The translations under genes were made by a program, and so were the position numbers. DNA of 64,000 bases from Heliopora coerulea. Its lineage: Eukaryota > Cnidaria > Anthozoa > Scleralcyonacea > Helioporidae. A model generated the notes under the pieces. That model was not told the origin of the DNA. It saw nothing but the letters and a program-made list of their open reading frames with translations, and searched no databases. Location of the stretch: the NCBI GenBank assembly GCA_030142905.1, contig JASJOG010000246.1, forward strand, positions 372,001-436,000, in the 5' to 3' direction. Shown in pieces: positions 33,415-43,336 of the stretch (within the stretch, counting starts at the first letter, position 1; each line of letters starts with the position of its first letter).

Positions 33415-35162
33415 TAACCTTTATCATAGCAGATCTTAAAGACATTTGTAACCAACTTTGAGGTAATGTATAATTTATTAATTTTTTAAGTTAAAAAAAT
33501 GTCAGAAAAATATTCAATCATGAGCTGTCCGTAATGCCGGTATCCGTTTAATAATCTATGAGAATGCTCCACTTTTAAAACGGAAAGTCTGTTTTGATTA
33601 TTGTTTATTTGCGGCCAAATTCTGTGTGGATTTTTTTTTATTGCACGTCCTCTTCCAGTTATAGTCAGGAGGATTTGTCTTTTTGAGAATTTTGAAAACT
33701 TATCATTGTTACTTGGATTCTCGAGAGATACATTGGAAGGGTGGGCGAGGGGTTGTTGCGTGCACGTATTTCTAGTAAAATGATGTAATCGTTCTCATTA
33801 CGTCAGACACACCTTTGAAACTGGAGCCAAGCTGTCTGGCTCGACATTAAAGCTGAGTGCTGGACTATTTACTGTATTGCCAACAGAAGATGAAGATGGT
33901 CGTCAGAATTTTGATGCAGTAAGTTATACAACATATATGAAGGCCAAAGGTAAACTTACCAACAATATCAAGCTGCACGAAAAATGACATTCGTATAATT
34001 TTGTTCTTTGTTTACATATTATGATAAGAACGCTGTTTTGATCCGTAGCCAGTTACATACGTATTTCAACTGATTTCACCTGAATAAATCGCTACAATCC
34101 ATAACAACGGACCGCTCTTTATGTACGTCTAGTAAAGGAATTGTTAATGAAACAGTAAAACTGAAAGAAACTGTTCTGTCATGTCAAGTGCTGCCATTTC
34201 AGTATGCCGTCACTCAAACATGTTCTTAATTGCCGCTAGACAATTATTGTGGTGTATTGTGTCAAAGTGCTATGAATTATAAGACACATTTGCTTGCGAA
34301 TAAAATAAAATGTGGTCAAGAAGGTTTTTTGAAGTTTATAATCTGATATTCAGACAAATTTTACAACAAATACACGCGGATTTTCGCTGGTTGTGGTGCC
34401 TGGAGTATCGTTTGTGTTTACATGACAACAGCAAATATATTTGTCAATGACCTTTTGCCACTGTTCAGAAACATCAAACAGGAGCTTTAAGAACAATTCT
34501 TAGGTGTTAATGTCACTAATACGCATTCACAACTGCGAAATATTTGCTAAAATTCAAGTGAACACTGAAAGTTTAGTCGACATCTGTTTAGTATCAGTGG
34601 TGTGACATCAGTGATTTTATCGAAAACAACCCCGACGTTTGGAGTTCTCTACATGTGACTTTTCAATTACCCAAGCCAAATTTTTTATATGCTATAATGC
34701 TATAACAGAGCTTTCTTATGATATAAATTTTATGGTAAAATTCAATGTACCAGGACATTAATTTTGCCTTTGAAATTTCCTTATTTTACGCAGTTTTCTC
34801 GAGGTGTTGAAACTGACAAACTTCGGGCTCACTGAAGGGTTTATAAAAATGCCTCTATTTCTGACTTTATTTAATTTTCTGGTTGACAAAATAACCAAGT
34901 ATTGAAGTGTGAAAGTTCGTACTGATAGAATGAGCCATTTTGATTCACGACGGTGTTATATGTTGCTAATTTTCGCTAGACAGGAAACGGTGTCTCTGAC
35001 CCGGCACGGTATTTCACGTTTTACTGCAAAACGAAATATCCCTGGAAAGTTTTTTTGTGATTTTCAATAGTAGTTCACCAAAAGGATTGTACTGACAAAA
35101 TATAAAAAAATCCGAAAATTCATGTTTGTCCACCAGTTCTCGATATTTACAGTCAACCGCTC

Positions 35163-36565
35163 TTAAAGGACTTAGATCTCCGGCACGACGTCCTACCAAT
35201 ACAGAGATCATTAGGTACCTATTCGTGCATCGAAACCGATACATTAGGATTCCGCATACAACTCAGAGACAAGCCATGTACAAGACGCGGGATACTTTCA
35301 ACGATAAGTTCCGTGTATGACCCTCTGGGGATCGCTTCTCCTGTCGTACTGATAGGAAAACAGATACTTCAAGACCTGTGTCGAAGTAACATCGATTGGG
35401 ACGAGCCAATACCAGATGACACTCTCTTCAGATGGGAAAAGTGGAGGACCCAGCTACCCCTTCTTGAGCGCATAAAGATAAACAGATGCATCAACCTACA
35501 GGCTTCGGTGAACCCACTATCGCCCAAATACACAGCTTCGCAGATGCTAGCGACAAGGGACTAGGTCAAGTCTCTTACCTGCGCCTTGTAAACCAAGAAG
35601 GACAAGTGAACGTAAGCTTCCTGATGGCAAAGGCAAGAGTTGCTTCCGTGAAGCCGATGTCTATCCCGCGGCTCGAGCTGACGGCTGCAGTCATATCTGT
35701 TAACGTCGCTTGAATGCTTAGCCAAGAGCTTGCTTACACGAACATGCAAGAAGTCTATTACACAGATTCGTCAGCAGTCATTGATTATATTAACAATAAT
35801 GCCAAACGCTTCCACAACTATGTTGGAAACCGAGTACAACATATTCGCGACAGATCTGAGCCTCACTAGTGGCATCACGTCGAGGGTGAAAACAATCCAG
35901 CCGATGAAGCTTCCCGTGGTGTAACTGCAGGTAAACTACTTGAGAACACAAGATGGTTCCAAGGACCGGATTTCCTTTGGCGGAAAGAGATTCCCATAGA
36001 AAACCGAAATCCAACCGTCCAACTAGATCCCCAAGATACTGAAGTCAGGAAGAATACAGCATCAGTTCTCACACTAACAAAGCAAAATGAATCCGCTTCT
36101 ACCCCAAAAGACAGAGTCAGTCCCGAAGGTCTAGAAGCAGAGCGCTTTAATCACTCGTCATCGTTGCCCCGCCTGAAAAGAAGCATCGTCAGGATCCAAA
36201 GAATGATCGAAAACCGAAGATCCAACAAGCAGTACAATTGGAGACCAGCGGATTGACCACCCTTAGTAAAGGAACTGAAGGTTGCTGAAACTTTGATACT
36301 GAAATCACTACAACGCCAGCACTTCAGCGCAGAAATCAAAATCCTACGCAAACTGGAGGACAACGGGAATAAGTTTCAAGACCAAGACAACGCACGCACA
36401 AGAAACGACAACATGAAACGATCAAGTTCCCTCTATAGATTAGATCCGTTCCTCGATGAAAACGGTTTGGTTAGAGTTGGGGGTAGTGTACGCCAAGCAG
36501 ATGTACCGCTAGAAGCCAAGTACCCACTAATCATACCGAAAGGTAGCCACGCAACAGAGTTGATT
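35163..36565 (+). pseudogene. BEL pol continued: RNase H and linker to integrase
   Basis: The frame broken at 25290 resumes with KDLDLRHDVLPIQRSLG, then TRRGILSTISSVYDPLGI. It shifts frame near 35490 into IHSFADASDKGLG (RNase H) and SIPRLELTAAV. It then continues with TDSSAVIDYINNNAKRF and WHHVEGENNPADEASRG, both BEL hallmarks. It runs on with in-frame stops at about 35868 and 36255 to a conserved YPLIIPKGSHATEL just before the LINE. RNase H would degrade the RNA strand during reverse transcription. This copy is dead because of the stops and frameshift. Confidence 0.85.
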
Positions 36566-36906
36566 TTATTTATCTATTTATTTATTTATTTATTTAAGAT
36601 TATTTATGCACGGTAGCCATTCAGCACACTAAGCTGTTTTTCAATGGGCCGTGCTTTGCTCTAAGAACCTATTAATTTACAAAAAATTGCGAAGCCTACA
36701 TACTAATCAGCTTCACCCTATAATAACTATCTTATTTACAACCTATCAATATACTAATTACATTACAAACTACCAATTATTAATAATATATACAAACATA
36801 ACTAACAATTAACATCACACAAGTGTTTAGAATCCACACAAGCCCAAATTCATGCAGGTCAAACAAGTGTCGTCCTGAAATGTCTTGAACAATCTTAAAG
36901 CCGTTA

Positions 36907-39733
36907 TCAATTACTGTTTTCTAAATTTTGGAAATAGTGATCAATTAGATTTTTAAATCTTGTCGTAGATAGAGTTTGATACTCAGAAACTATATCGCGA
37001 GGGAATTTGTTCCATGCAGCCGCTGACCTATACGAGAAGGACTTTTTCATGAAATCTGTATTAGGTTTGTTTAAATGAAGTTTTCGATCGTTGCTTCTTA
37101 GGTGATACATAACATTATTTCTGATATTAAACATTTCAGATATGTATTCTGGTAATTGTCCTTGTAATGCTTTAAAAGTAATGTTTAATTCCCGTTTCTT
37201 TAAAATGTTTTCAATTGGAGATCATCTCAAATCAGCAAAAATCTCCTTCGACCAAACATCGTAACTAGATCCCGTTATAACACGGGCAGCTCTTTTCTGC
37301 AATTTGTACAGCTTATTCAAGTGTGCACGACTACCATCATTCCATACCGTAGAACAGTAAGGGAAATGAGGTAGGACTAATGAGTTATAAATATTCATCA
37401 GTGCATTTTGGTTTACATATCGTTTTGATCTTCTTAATAAGCAGATAGATTTTGATATCTTTTTGCACTGTTCATCATTATGTTCATTCCATTTTAACTC
37501 TTCATCAAGAATAATTCCTAATACTTTCTTATTTATTACTGGCTTAATTTCATGCCTTCCAATTATAACATTTGGAGTTTCAGTAAATTGCTTTAGTCTC
37601 TTTTTTGACGCTATTAGCATAAACTCTGCTTTTTTAATATTTAAAGTCAATTTGTTTGCAGTTAGCCAAGTATTGACATTATGTAGATCTGCATTGATCT
37701 TGTTTTCAATGTCAGTTGGTGAAGTTCCTGAACTAAACAAGTTGGTATCATCTGCAAACATCGAAACTTGAGTATTTTGAAGACAGTTAGGAAGGTCATT
37801 AATATAGAGGGAAAACAACAATGGTCCTAGATTTGATCCTTGTGGAACACCACATAGAATTTTTTTTGGCTTTGACTTTGTACCTTGTAGTACACAGATT
37901 TGCATTCTGTTATCTAAATATGATTTAAACAGACTAAGAGCATGATTTTTTACGCCATATAGTTCGAGTTTCGATAAAAGTATTTGATGATCTACGGTAT
38001 CAAATTCTTTCTTTAGGTCGAGGAACAATACACCATTAATTAAACCCCTATCAATGTTCATCAGCCATTTATCTGTTGCTTGCAATAAAGACGTTTCTGC
38101 GGAATGATACTGTCGAAATCCTGATTGTTGTTTTGAGATGATATTGTTATCTTTCAAAAATTTACTTAATTGATCGTACGTACGTTTTTCCATGATTTTA
38201 GCGATGACCGGTAGAACTGAAATAGGTCTGTAATTTCCACAGTTCTTTTTATCCCCCTCTTTATAAATAGGGATTACTTTAGCTATTTTTAGGTCGTCGG
38301 GGAATATACCAGTAGCTAGAACTAAATTGAAAATATATAATAAAGTTTCACAAATAATATGTCCTGCTGCTTTTAGTAATTTGTTAGTAATTTTATCCAG
38401 GCCAGATGCTTTAGATAATTTCAACCTCTCTAAGACCTTAATCAGTTCACTTTCAGATATTAGTATAAAAGAAAATTCTCTATCACTAGGTGATATCCAT
38501 TGCAAAGGGTCAATATTATTTGGTGGTATGTCCTCGCAAAGCTTTGGTCCAATCTCGCAACAGAATTTATTAAATTCATTGGCTATATTCTGATTTCCTG
38601 TAATTATTCTTTCATCAACTTCAATTTCGTTAATAGTCGTGGTTTGTGATTTCCTATTGAGCAGCTCGTTAATGTATTTCCAGCCATCTTTATTATTTGT
38701 GCAATTTTCTAAATTTATTTTAAAATATGATGCTTTAGTTTCCCTAATAAGTGAAGTAACCTGATTTTTACATCTTTTGTATGCTTCATAACAGGTAGGT
38801 GAATTTAGTTGTATTGCTTTCTTTTTAAGGTAATCTCTATGATGGCTCAATTTCTTAATATTTTCATTTAGCCATAGGCTAAATTCACTTTTCACTTTTC
38901 TAGTACGACACGGGGCATGGATATCCGCAATCTTAAGAAAGATTGATTTCCACTCTCTCCATGCTTGGTTTGGGTCAGAATTATACGTGAAATATTTAAG
39001 AGCTTGTTCTAAATTATTTTGAAATTGTATGGTATTAAAGTTTTTAAATTGCCTTGTTTCTACAATTTTAGGTTCTTGTCAAGGAACGCTAATTTTTCTA
39101 CAAATATATACCATACTGTGATCGCTTATTCCCATCTCAATTACACCAGAATCACTTGTTTTATTATCATCACTTCTAGTGATCATAATATCCAATAGTG
39201 TTTCTGTTGACAAAGTTATTCTTGTAGGAGTCTCTATATGCTGCTATAATTGATAAATGTCAATGAGATCTCTGAGTCGTTTTATGTTGTTGTTGTTCTG
39301 ATCAACCGTTTTGAGCAAGTCACAGTTGAAGTCGCCCGTTATCACAACTTCACTTTTCTCATTATCAATTTTTTTTAAGAAGTTTTCAAAATGGGAAAAA
39401 AAATTCACAATTTGCATTTGGAGGGCGATACCAAGTAGAGATCAATAAAGGTTTTGCTTTTGGCTTTTTAATTTCTAAACAAATGGCCTCCACATCCTCT
39501 GGGATTAAGTCGGATTTTTTTATATACGGGATACAGCTTCTTATATAAATAGCTACACCTCCACCTAAACGATTTCTATCTCGTCTGACAATTTCATAAC
39601 CAGCTAATTTAACCTGGAGATCATTTATAGATTTATCAAGCCTGGTTTCGTTAATACAAAGTATATCGAATGGCAAGTTTGAGATAAATACGTTAAGTTC
39701 TTCAATGTGTTTTACCAAACTAGTAATATTCAA
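36907..39733 (-). pseudogene. LINE ORF2: APE endonuclease and reverse transcriptase, disrupted
   Basis: From 39733 downward: endonuclease strings LCINETRLD, RRDRNRLGGGVAIYIR, ISTWYRPPN, then a frameshift in a T-run near 39395, GDFNCDLL and GISDHSMVYI with two stops between 39080 and 39260. The 557-codon frame at 38895-37222 holds the reverse transcriptase: VIPIYKEGD, NYRPISVLP, QSGFRQYHS, GVPQGSNLGPLLF and the FADDT catalytic box. A TGA at 37219 interrupts a frame that continues to about 36907 (SPIENIL, then FSYRSAAAWN). Target-primed reverse transcription would be its role. One frameshift and three stops suggest a fairly young but inactive copy. Confidence 0.9.
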
Positions 39734-39924
39734 CAGGCCGATCTTAAATCCCTTAAGTTTTGGATATATTGTTTTATCATCATCACTTATTTGATAGTTG
39801 AGTGGGCCCGTGTGGTCTCCAGTGACCTTATTATTAACTTTCTCTAGTCAATTATTATTCAAATAATTTTTAATGTTCTTAGCTAATTGCGCGGAACCAC
39901 TTTTATTAAGATGTACCCCATAAC

Positions 39925-40025
39925 TATTTAGATGTTTTTGGCATATATTATTGGCATATATTATTGTTATATGCCAATTGATGTATTTGGCATATATTAT
40001 TGTTATTGGCATATATATTTGGCAA
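39925..40025. repeat. TTGGCATATATTATTG tandem repeat at the LINE ORF1-ORF2 junction
   Basis: About four imperfect units of TTGGCATATATTATTG with one inverted unit (ATATGCCAA) span the end of ORF1. The expansion probably arose within the element. Confidence 0.8.
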
Positions 40026-41526
40026 GTAATTTGTTACAACGACTTATCTTAGTGTTCAGACTCAGATCATCAGTTCTTTTTATGATATTTGAGAAAATTA
40101 GTTGTACATTACCACATTCCTGCTTAATATCTTTACCAAGCTTCAGCATGGACTCAGCTACTTTTTCAGGTGTACTGTTTTTGATGTCGTTCGATCCCAC
40201 GTGCATAATAATAGCGTCAGGCTTTGTTGCCAAAGTTGGTTTGGTATAATAATTCATATCCTGTGTTTTTGCGCCAGGAAATGTTTTGATGTTGACCTTT
40301 TTAATAACACCGTTTTGTAACCTTCTTTTATCTAAATATTTAGTCATGGAATCACCAAGAATCACAACTGATGGTCGATTCCGTGTTCCATTGAGTTTGT
40401 CCCTTTGCCTTTCCGTTTTATGATCATCAGATTCAGATTGTTTTTCCGATGGCGGTGGTCTGCCAGCTGTTGTTTTATCGCCTGCGTCATTTCTTACTCT
40501 CTTCACTTTTTTAGGCAGTTGCTTCTGTGCCGGCAGTGATGGTAAATCTTTAGGCTCAGTCTCAAGTATTTCCACTGGCTCATCTTCGTCAGTGATGTTT
40601 AGTGGTGAGTAACGATTACTTGATGGTATAGCATCAGCGCTCTCATGAGACCGACTACGTATTTCCACTCGACTTGCATTCGATGCACTTTGTGTTCGGT
40701 CTGTTGATTTGGTTTGCCATTGGGTTTCAAGATTTAGTCGAGGGATTTCCAAATCTGTTTCCGTGTAAAGTAACTTCATTGCTGTTATGAGGCTTAAGCG
40801 CTCGTTTTCATTATCTTTAATTTTGCTATTCAGGTCTGACACAGTGAGGGACAGATTCATAACCTTTTCGCGTAGCACACAGTTCTCCTCCTTTAATTCC
40901 TGTTTTTCGCGTTTAAGGTTGTCAATAAACTTCTCTTGTGATAGACTTTCCGTGCCGTGTGTCTTTAGATCAAAGATTTCATTTTCTAGGTCACTTATCT
41001 TTGACGTAAACTCCTTCTTTATATCATTAACTTTGAGTTCTATAAGTTCCAAAATAGAGTCTATATTGAGTAAGTCATTAGACTTTTCATTTATTGACAT
41101 TTGCGAAGGACATTTTTCAATACCGGTATCTTGCTCGAGCGTATCGTCTTCTTCGTCGGTGCCATATTCAAATTCTTCGCCAGTTGTGATAGATTCTTCC
41201 TTATTCTCTTCAGCTGTTTCAGATTCCTTAGTAGCCAATAGACCAAACTTATCCATTAATAGGCTGCTATCATCTCCTTTGATTGTAAGGGAAAAGCTGT
41301 CTGTATACCATCTAATGGTTAGATCATTATTTTCAAATTTCTTACAATAGCCTCCCGGTGTTGACCACTTCGTCTCCGTTTGTATTCCAAGCTCTCGGAT
41401 CAATAAGTCTTGCAGATCGCTAAAGCTGCCTTTCCATTTAAGCTTTCCTTTCGTAGTCACTTTAAGATTTTGTCTTATATCACTAGCTTTAACACTTGAA
41501 TTCAAAAGCTCATTGCTAGACATCAT
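40003..41526 (-). CDS. LINE ORF1 protein with SGNH esterase domain
   Basis: An uninterrupted 507-codon frame starting MMSSNELL. The middle (about residues 150-260) is a coiled coil rich in Glu/Lys/Leu, followed by a basic linker. The C-terminal third is an SGNH/GDSL-type hydrolase with VVILGDSMT (Ser nucleophile block), FPGAKT (Gly block) and MHVGSNDI (Asn block). Such ORF1 proteins bind element RNA and may act on lipid membranes. The last codons run into an ATATTATTGGC-type tandem repeat, so the natural C-terminus is probably lost. It is the only intact frame of this LINE. Confidence 0.85.
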   Translation of the reverse strand: MMSSNELLNSSVKASDIRQNLKVTTKGKLKWKGSFSDLQDLLIRELGIQTETKWSTPGGYCKKFENNDLTIRWYTDSFSLTIKGDDSSLLMDKFGLLATKESETAEENKEESITTGEEFEYGTDEEDDTLEQDTGIEKCPSQMSINEKSNDLLNIDSILELIELKVNDIKKEFTSKISDLENEIFDLKTHGTESLSQEKFIDNLKREKQELKEENCVLREKVMNLSLTVSDLNSKIKDNENERLSLITAMKLLYTETDLEIPRLNLETQWQTKSTDRTQSASNASRVEIRSRSHESADAIPSSNRYSPLNITDEDEPVEILETEPKDLPSLPAQKQLPKKVKRVRNDAGDKTTAGRPPPSEKQSESDDHKTERQRDKLNGTRNRPSVVILGDSMTKYLDKRRLQNGVIKKVNIKTFPGAKTQDMNYYTKPTLATKPDAIIMHVGSNDIKNSTPEKVAESMLKLGKDIKQECGNVQLIFSNIIKRTDDLSLNTKISRCNKLLAKYICQ

Positions 41527-42719
41527 TGCCCTGAACCTTCACACTCTGTGCAGGAAGATTTCCACACAGAGGAGAGTTCCACACAGCAAACTACCACCAG
41601 GGCTACGGCATAACACACAATGCCCTTCGTCAAAACGGGTATTGGATTATCAATGATCGCTCCGAAGTATCACGTCTCATCAGTAAATGTGTCACTTGCC
41701 GCAAGCTGCGCAGTGAAAGACTCAAGCAGAAGATGGCTGATCTGCCACCAGAACGAATAAACCCCGCTGCACCCTTCACCTACACAGGTATGGATATCAT
41801 CGGCCCGTGATACGTGAAAGGGGGTCGTAAAGAGGTAAAACGATGGGGAATTATATTCAGCTGCCTTGCGTCCCGAGCGGTCCATTTAGAGACTTTAAAC
41901 AGTATAGACACTGATTCATTCATCAATGCCCTAAGAAGGTTTATCAGCCGCAGAGGTGAAGTTCAAGAACTGAGGTCAGATCAGGGTACCAATTTCGTTG
42001 GCGCCAAAAATGAACTGGCCTCTGCTATGAAAGAGATCAACAAAGATACAGTGAAAAACTTTCTAGGAACAAAGGAATGCGATTGGATCGAATTTCGTAT
42101 GAACGTTCCCTGTGCCTCCCATATGGGCGGTGTATGGGAAAGGTTAATCCGTACAGTCCGTACAGTAATCACAGGTTTACTACATGATCATGGAACACAG
42201 CTAGATGATGAAGGCCTACGCACACTCATGACAGAAGCTGAAAATATCGTGAACAACCGCCCACTGTCAGTTGCAAGTCTATCTGAAGCGACAGCAGCAG
42301 AACCTATTACGCCAAACCACTTGTTAACCCTAAAGACGCAAACGACTTTGCCACCACCTGGAGAATTCTCAAGACCAGATCTCTACACAAGAAACAGATG
42401 GAGAAGAGTGCAGTTTCTAACTGAACAGTTCTGCCATAGATGGAGAAAGGAATATTGCTCACAGCAATACCGACGCCAAAAGTGGAACAGGACCAGCAGA
42501 AATGTCCAAGTAGGAGATATCGTTCTAATGCGAGAAGAAGACGTCTCAAGAAACAAATGGCCACTCGCGAAGGTGGTTGAAGTGTATCCAAGTGCAGACA
42601 AGCTAGTGCGCAAAGTCAAACTCCTCGATAAAAGCCATGGCAAACACAGCTACTTTGAGAGACCCATCCACAAGCTAGTTCTCATATTAGCACGAGAAGA
42701 ATATGAAGACACAGAGTAG
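41525..42719 (+). pseudogene. BEL integrase (C-terminal part of pol)
   Basis: After the LINE the pol frame continues. The H2C2 zinc-binding region is visible as YHQGYGITHNALRQNGYW with CVTCRKLR. The core has catalytic Asp in TGMDIIGP, Asp in LRSDQGTNFVGA and Glu in GGVWERLIRTV, and then the NNRPLS and NRWRRVQFLTEQFW-like C-terminal domain (here HRWRKEY). A TGA at 41808 replaces what is usually an aromatic residue (GP*YVKGG). From there 301 codons stay open to the TAG at 42717. The enzyme would insert the cDNA into host DNA; it is inactive here because of the stop and the upstream damage. Confidence 0.9.
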
Positions 42720-42869
42720 CACAAGTCACTTGGGAGACCAGGATAAGTCCCAGCCGGGAGCCAGGATATCGTAAAAGACAGTGCATTTTGCATACGTCAC
42801 CAGAACAGTTCATAACGTTGTGTTGTTTATGATTAGTTTTCTTAGTTTCATACATTAGCATGTATGAGG

Positions 42870-43093
42870 GGAGTCATGTAACTCCCGATTCTGGAGTTGT
42901 TACTGTTCAATTTTCTGTAGTTTGGGTTACCTGTACTAATTTATATTTTTGCACGTGTAGTCCTCATAGGTCTGACAAAAATAGGTAAAACATGAGTCAT
43001 TGAACCAGAAATTAGGCCATTATTCGTAAGATATCAGAATTTTCTAGTAAATATCAGTTTGTACGAAGCCTATGAGGTTGTGGTGCAGCTACA
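42870..43093 (+). repeat. 3' LTR of the BEL element (start approximate)
   Basis: The stretch after the integrase stop includes a short purine run (ATGAGGGGAG, 42865-42874) that could be the polypurine tract, so the LTR may start just after it. The end is defined by the 25-bp match, with one mismatch, of 43069-43093 to 21301-21325, ending in CA. No second complete LTR exists in the window for comparison. Confidence 0.55.
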
Positions 43094-43336
43094 CAGGAGT
43101 ATTTGGGCATTGTAAAAATCAGGTGTTCTGCTTCCGTCTCTCCATCACCTCTCACCTCTGTGGACTGTAGAGCCCAATGAAAATGTGATAAGCAAACTTA
43201 TTCTTCTAAACAGAGCATTCGGCGCTGAAACAATAAAGTTTTAATATATTCAACAAATTGCATCATGTCGCATTGTTCCAGACACCTTTGATTAAAGTAT
43301 GGTTTCAAATGGGTCATCTTCTGAAACGACAACATA

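Larger units (their letters stand above)
25291..35162 (-). mobile_element. 9.9-kb DNA transposon with TTAA target site, superfamily unassigned
   Basis: The ends are inverted repeats of at least 115 bp and roughly 75% identity. Left begins GAGCTACTGACTGTAACTATC; right, on the complement, begins GAGCGGTTGACTGTAAATATC. Flanks are TTGA (25287-25290) and TTAA (35163-35166). Removing the element and one flank copy restores the BEL pol frame, so the target duplication was TTAA. On its minus strand it carries a multi-exon gene running from about 33414 to 25994. TTAA targets are typical of piggyBac and Kolobok, but the protein does not look like piggyBac and its termini lack the CCY start. It is decayed (a frameshift in the last exon). 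Confidence 0.85.
36566..41524 (-). mobile_element. CR1/L2-like non-LTR retrotransposon inserted in BEL pol
   Basis: A minus-strand LINE with an ORF1 carrying an SGNH esterase domain, an APE endonuclease, reverse transcriptase and an (AAATAAAT)n-type 3' tail (plus-strand TTTATTTATT at 36566-36600). The flanking BEL bases share only ATT (36563-36565 and 41525-41527), so any target duplication is very short. The 5' boundary coincides with the ATG of ORF1, with no 5' UTR left. SGNH-type ORF1 and microsatellite tails are typical of the CR1 and L2 groups. Confidence 0.85.
21298..43093 (+). mobile_element. BEL/Pao LTR retrotransposon, decayed, carrying two nested elements
   Basis: Coding order is gag, zinc knuckle, protease, reverse transcriptase, RNase H, integrase, as in BEL/Pao. 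The element is interrupted at 25291-35162 by a DNA transposon and at 36566-41524 by a LINE. The pol reading frame resumes after each insertion, which proves the nesting. The leader starts with a 28-bp remnant (21298-21325) matching the end of the 3' LTR (AAGCCTATGAGGTTGTGG and on, to 43093). The rest of the 5' LTR is missing. Several in-frame stops and at least two frameshifts show it cannot encode active proteins. Confidence 0.9.

Noticed and set aside
40787..41350. 187-codon Ser/Phe-rich plus-strand frame
   Set aside because: Antisense shadow of the LINE ORF1 coiled coil; no domain.
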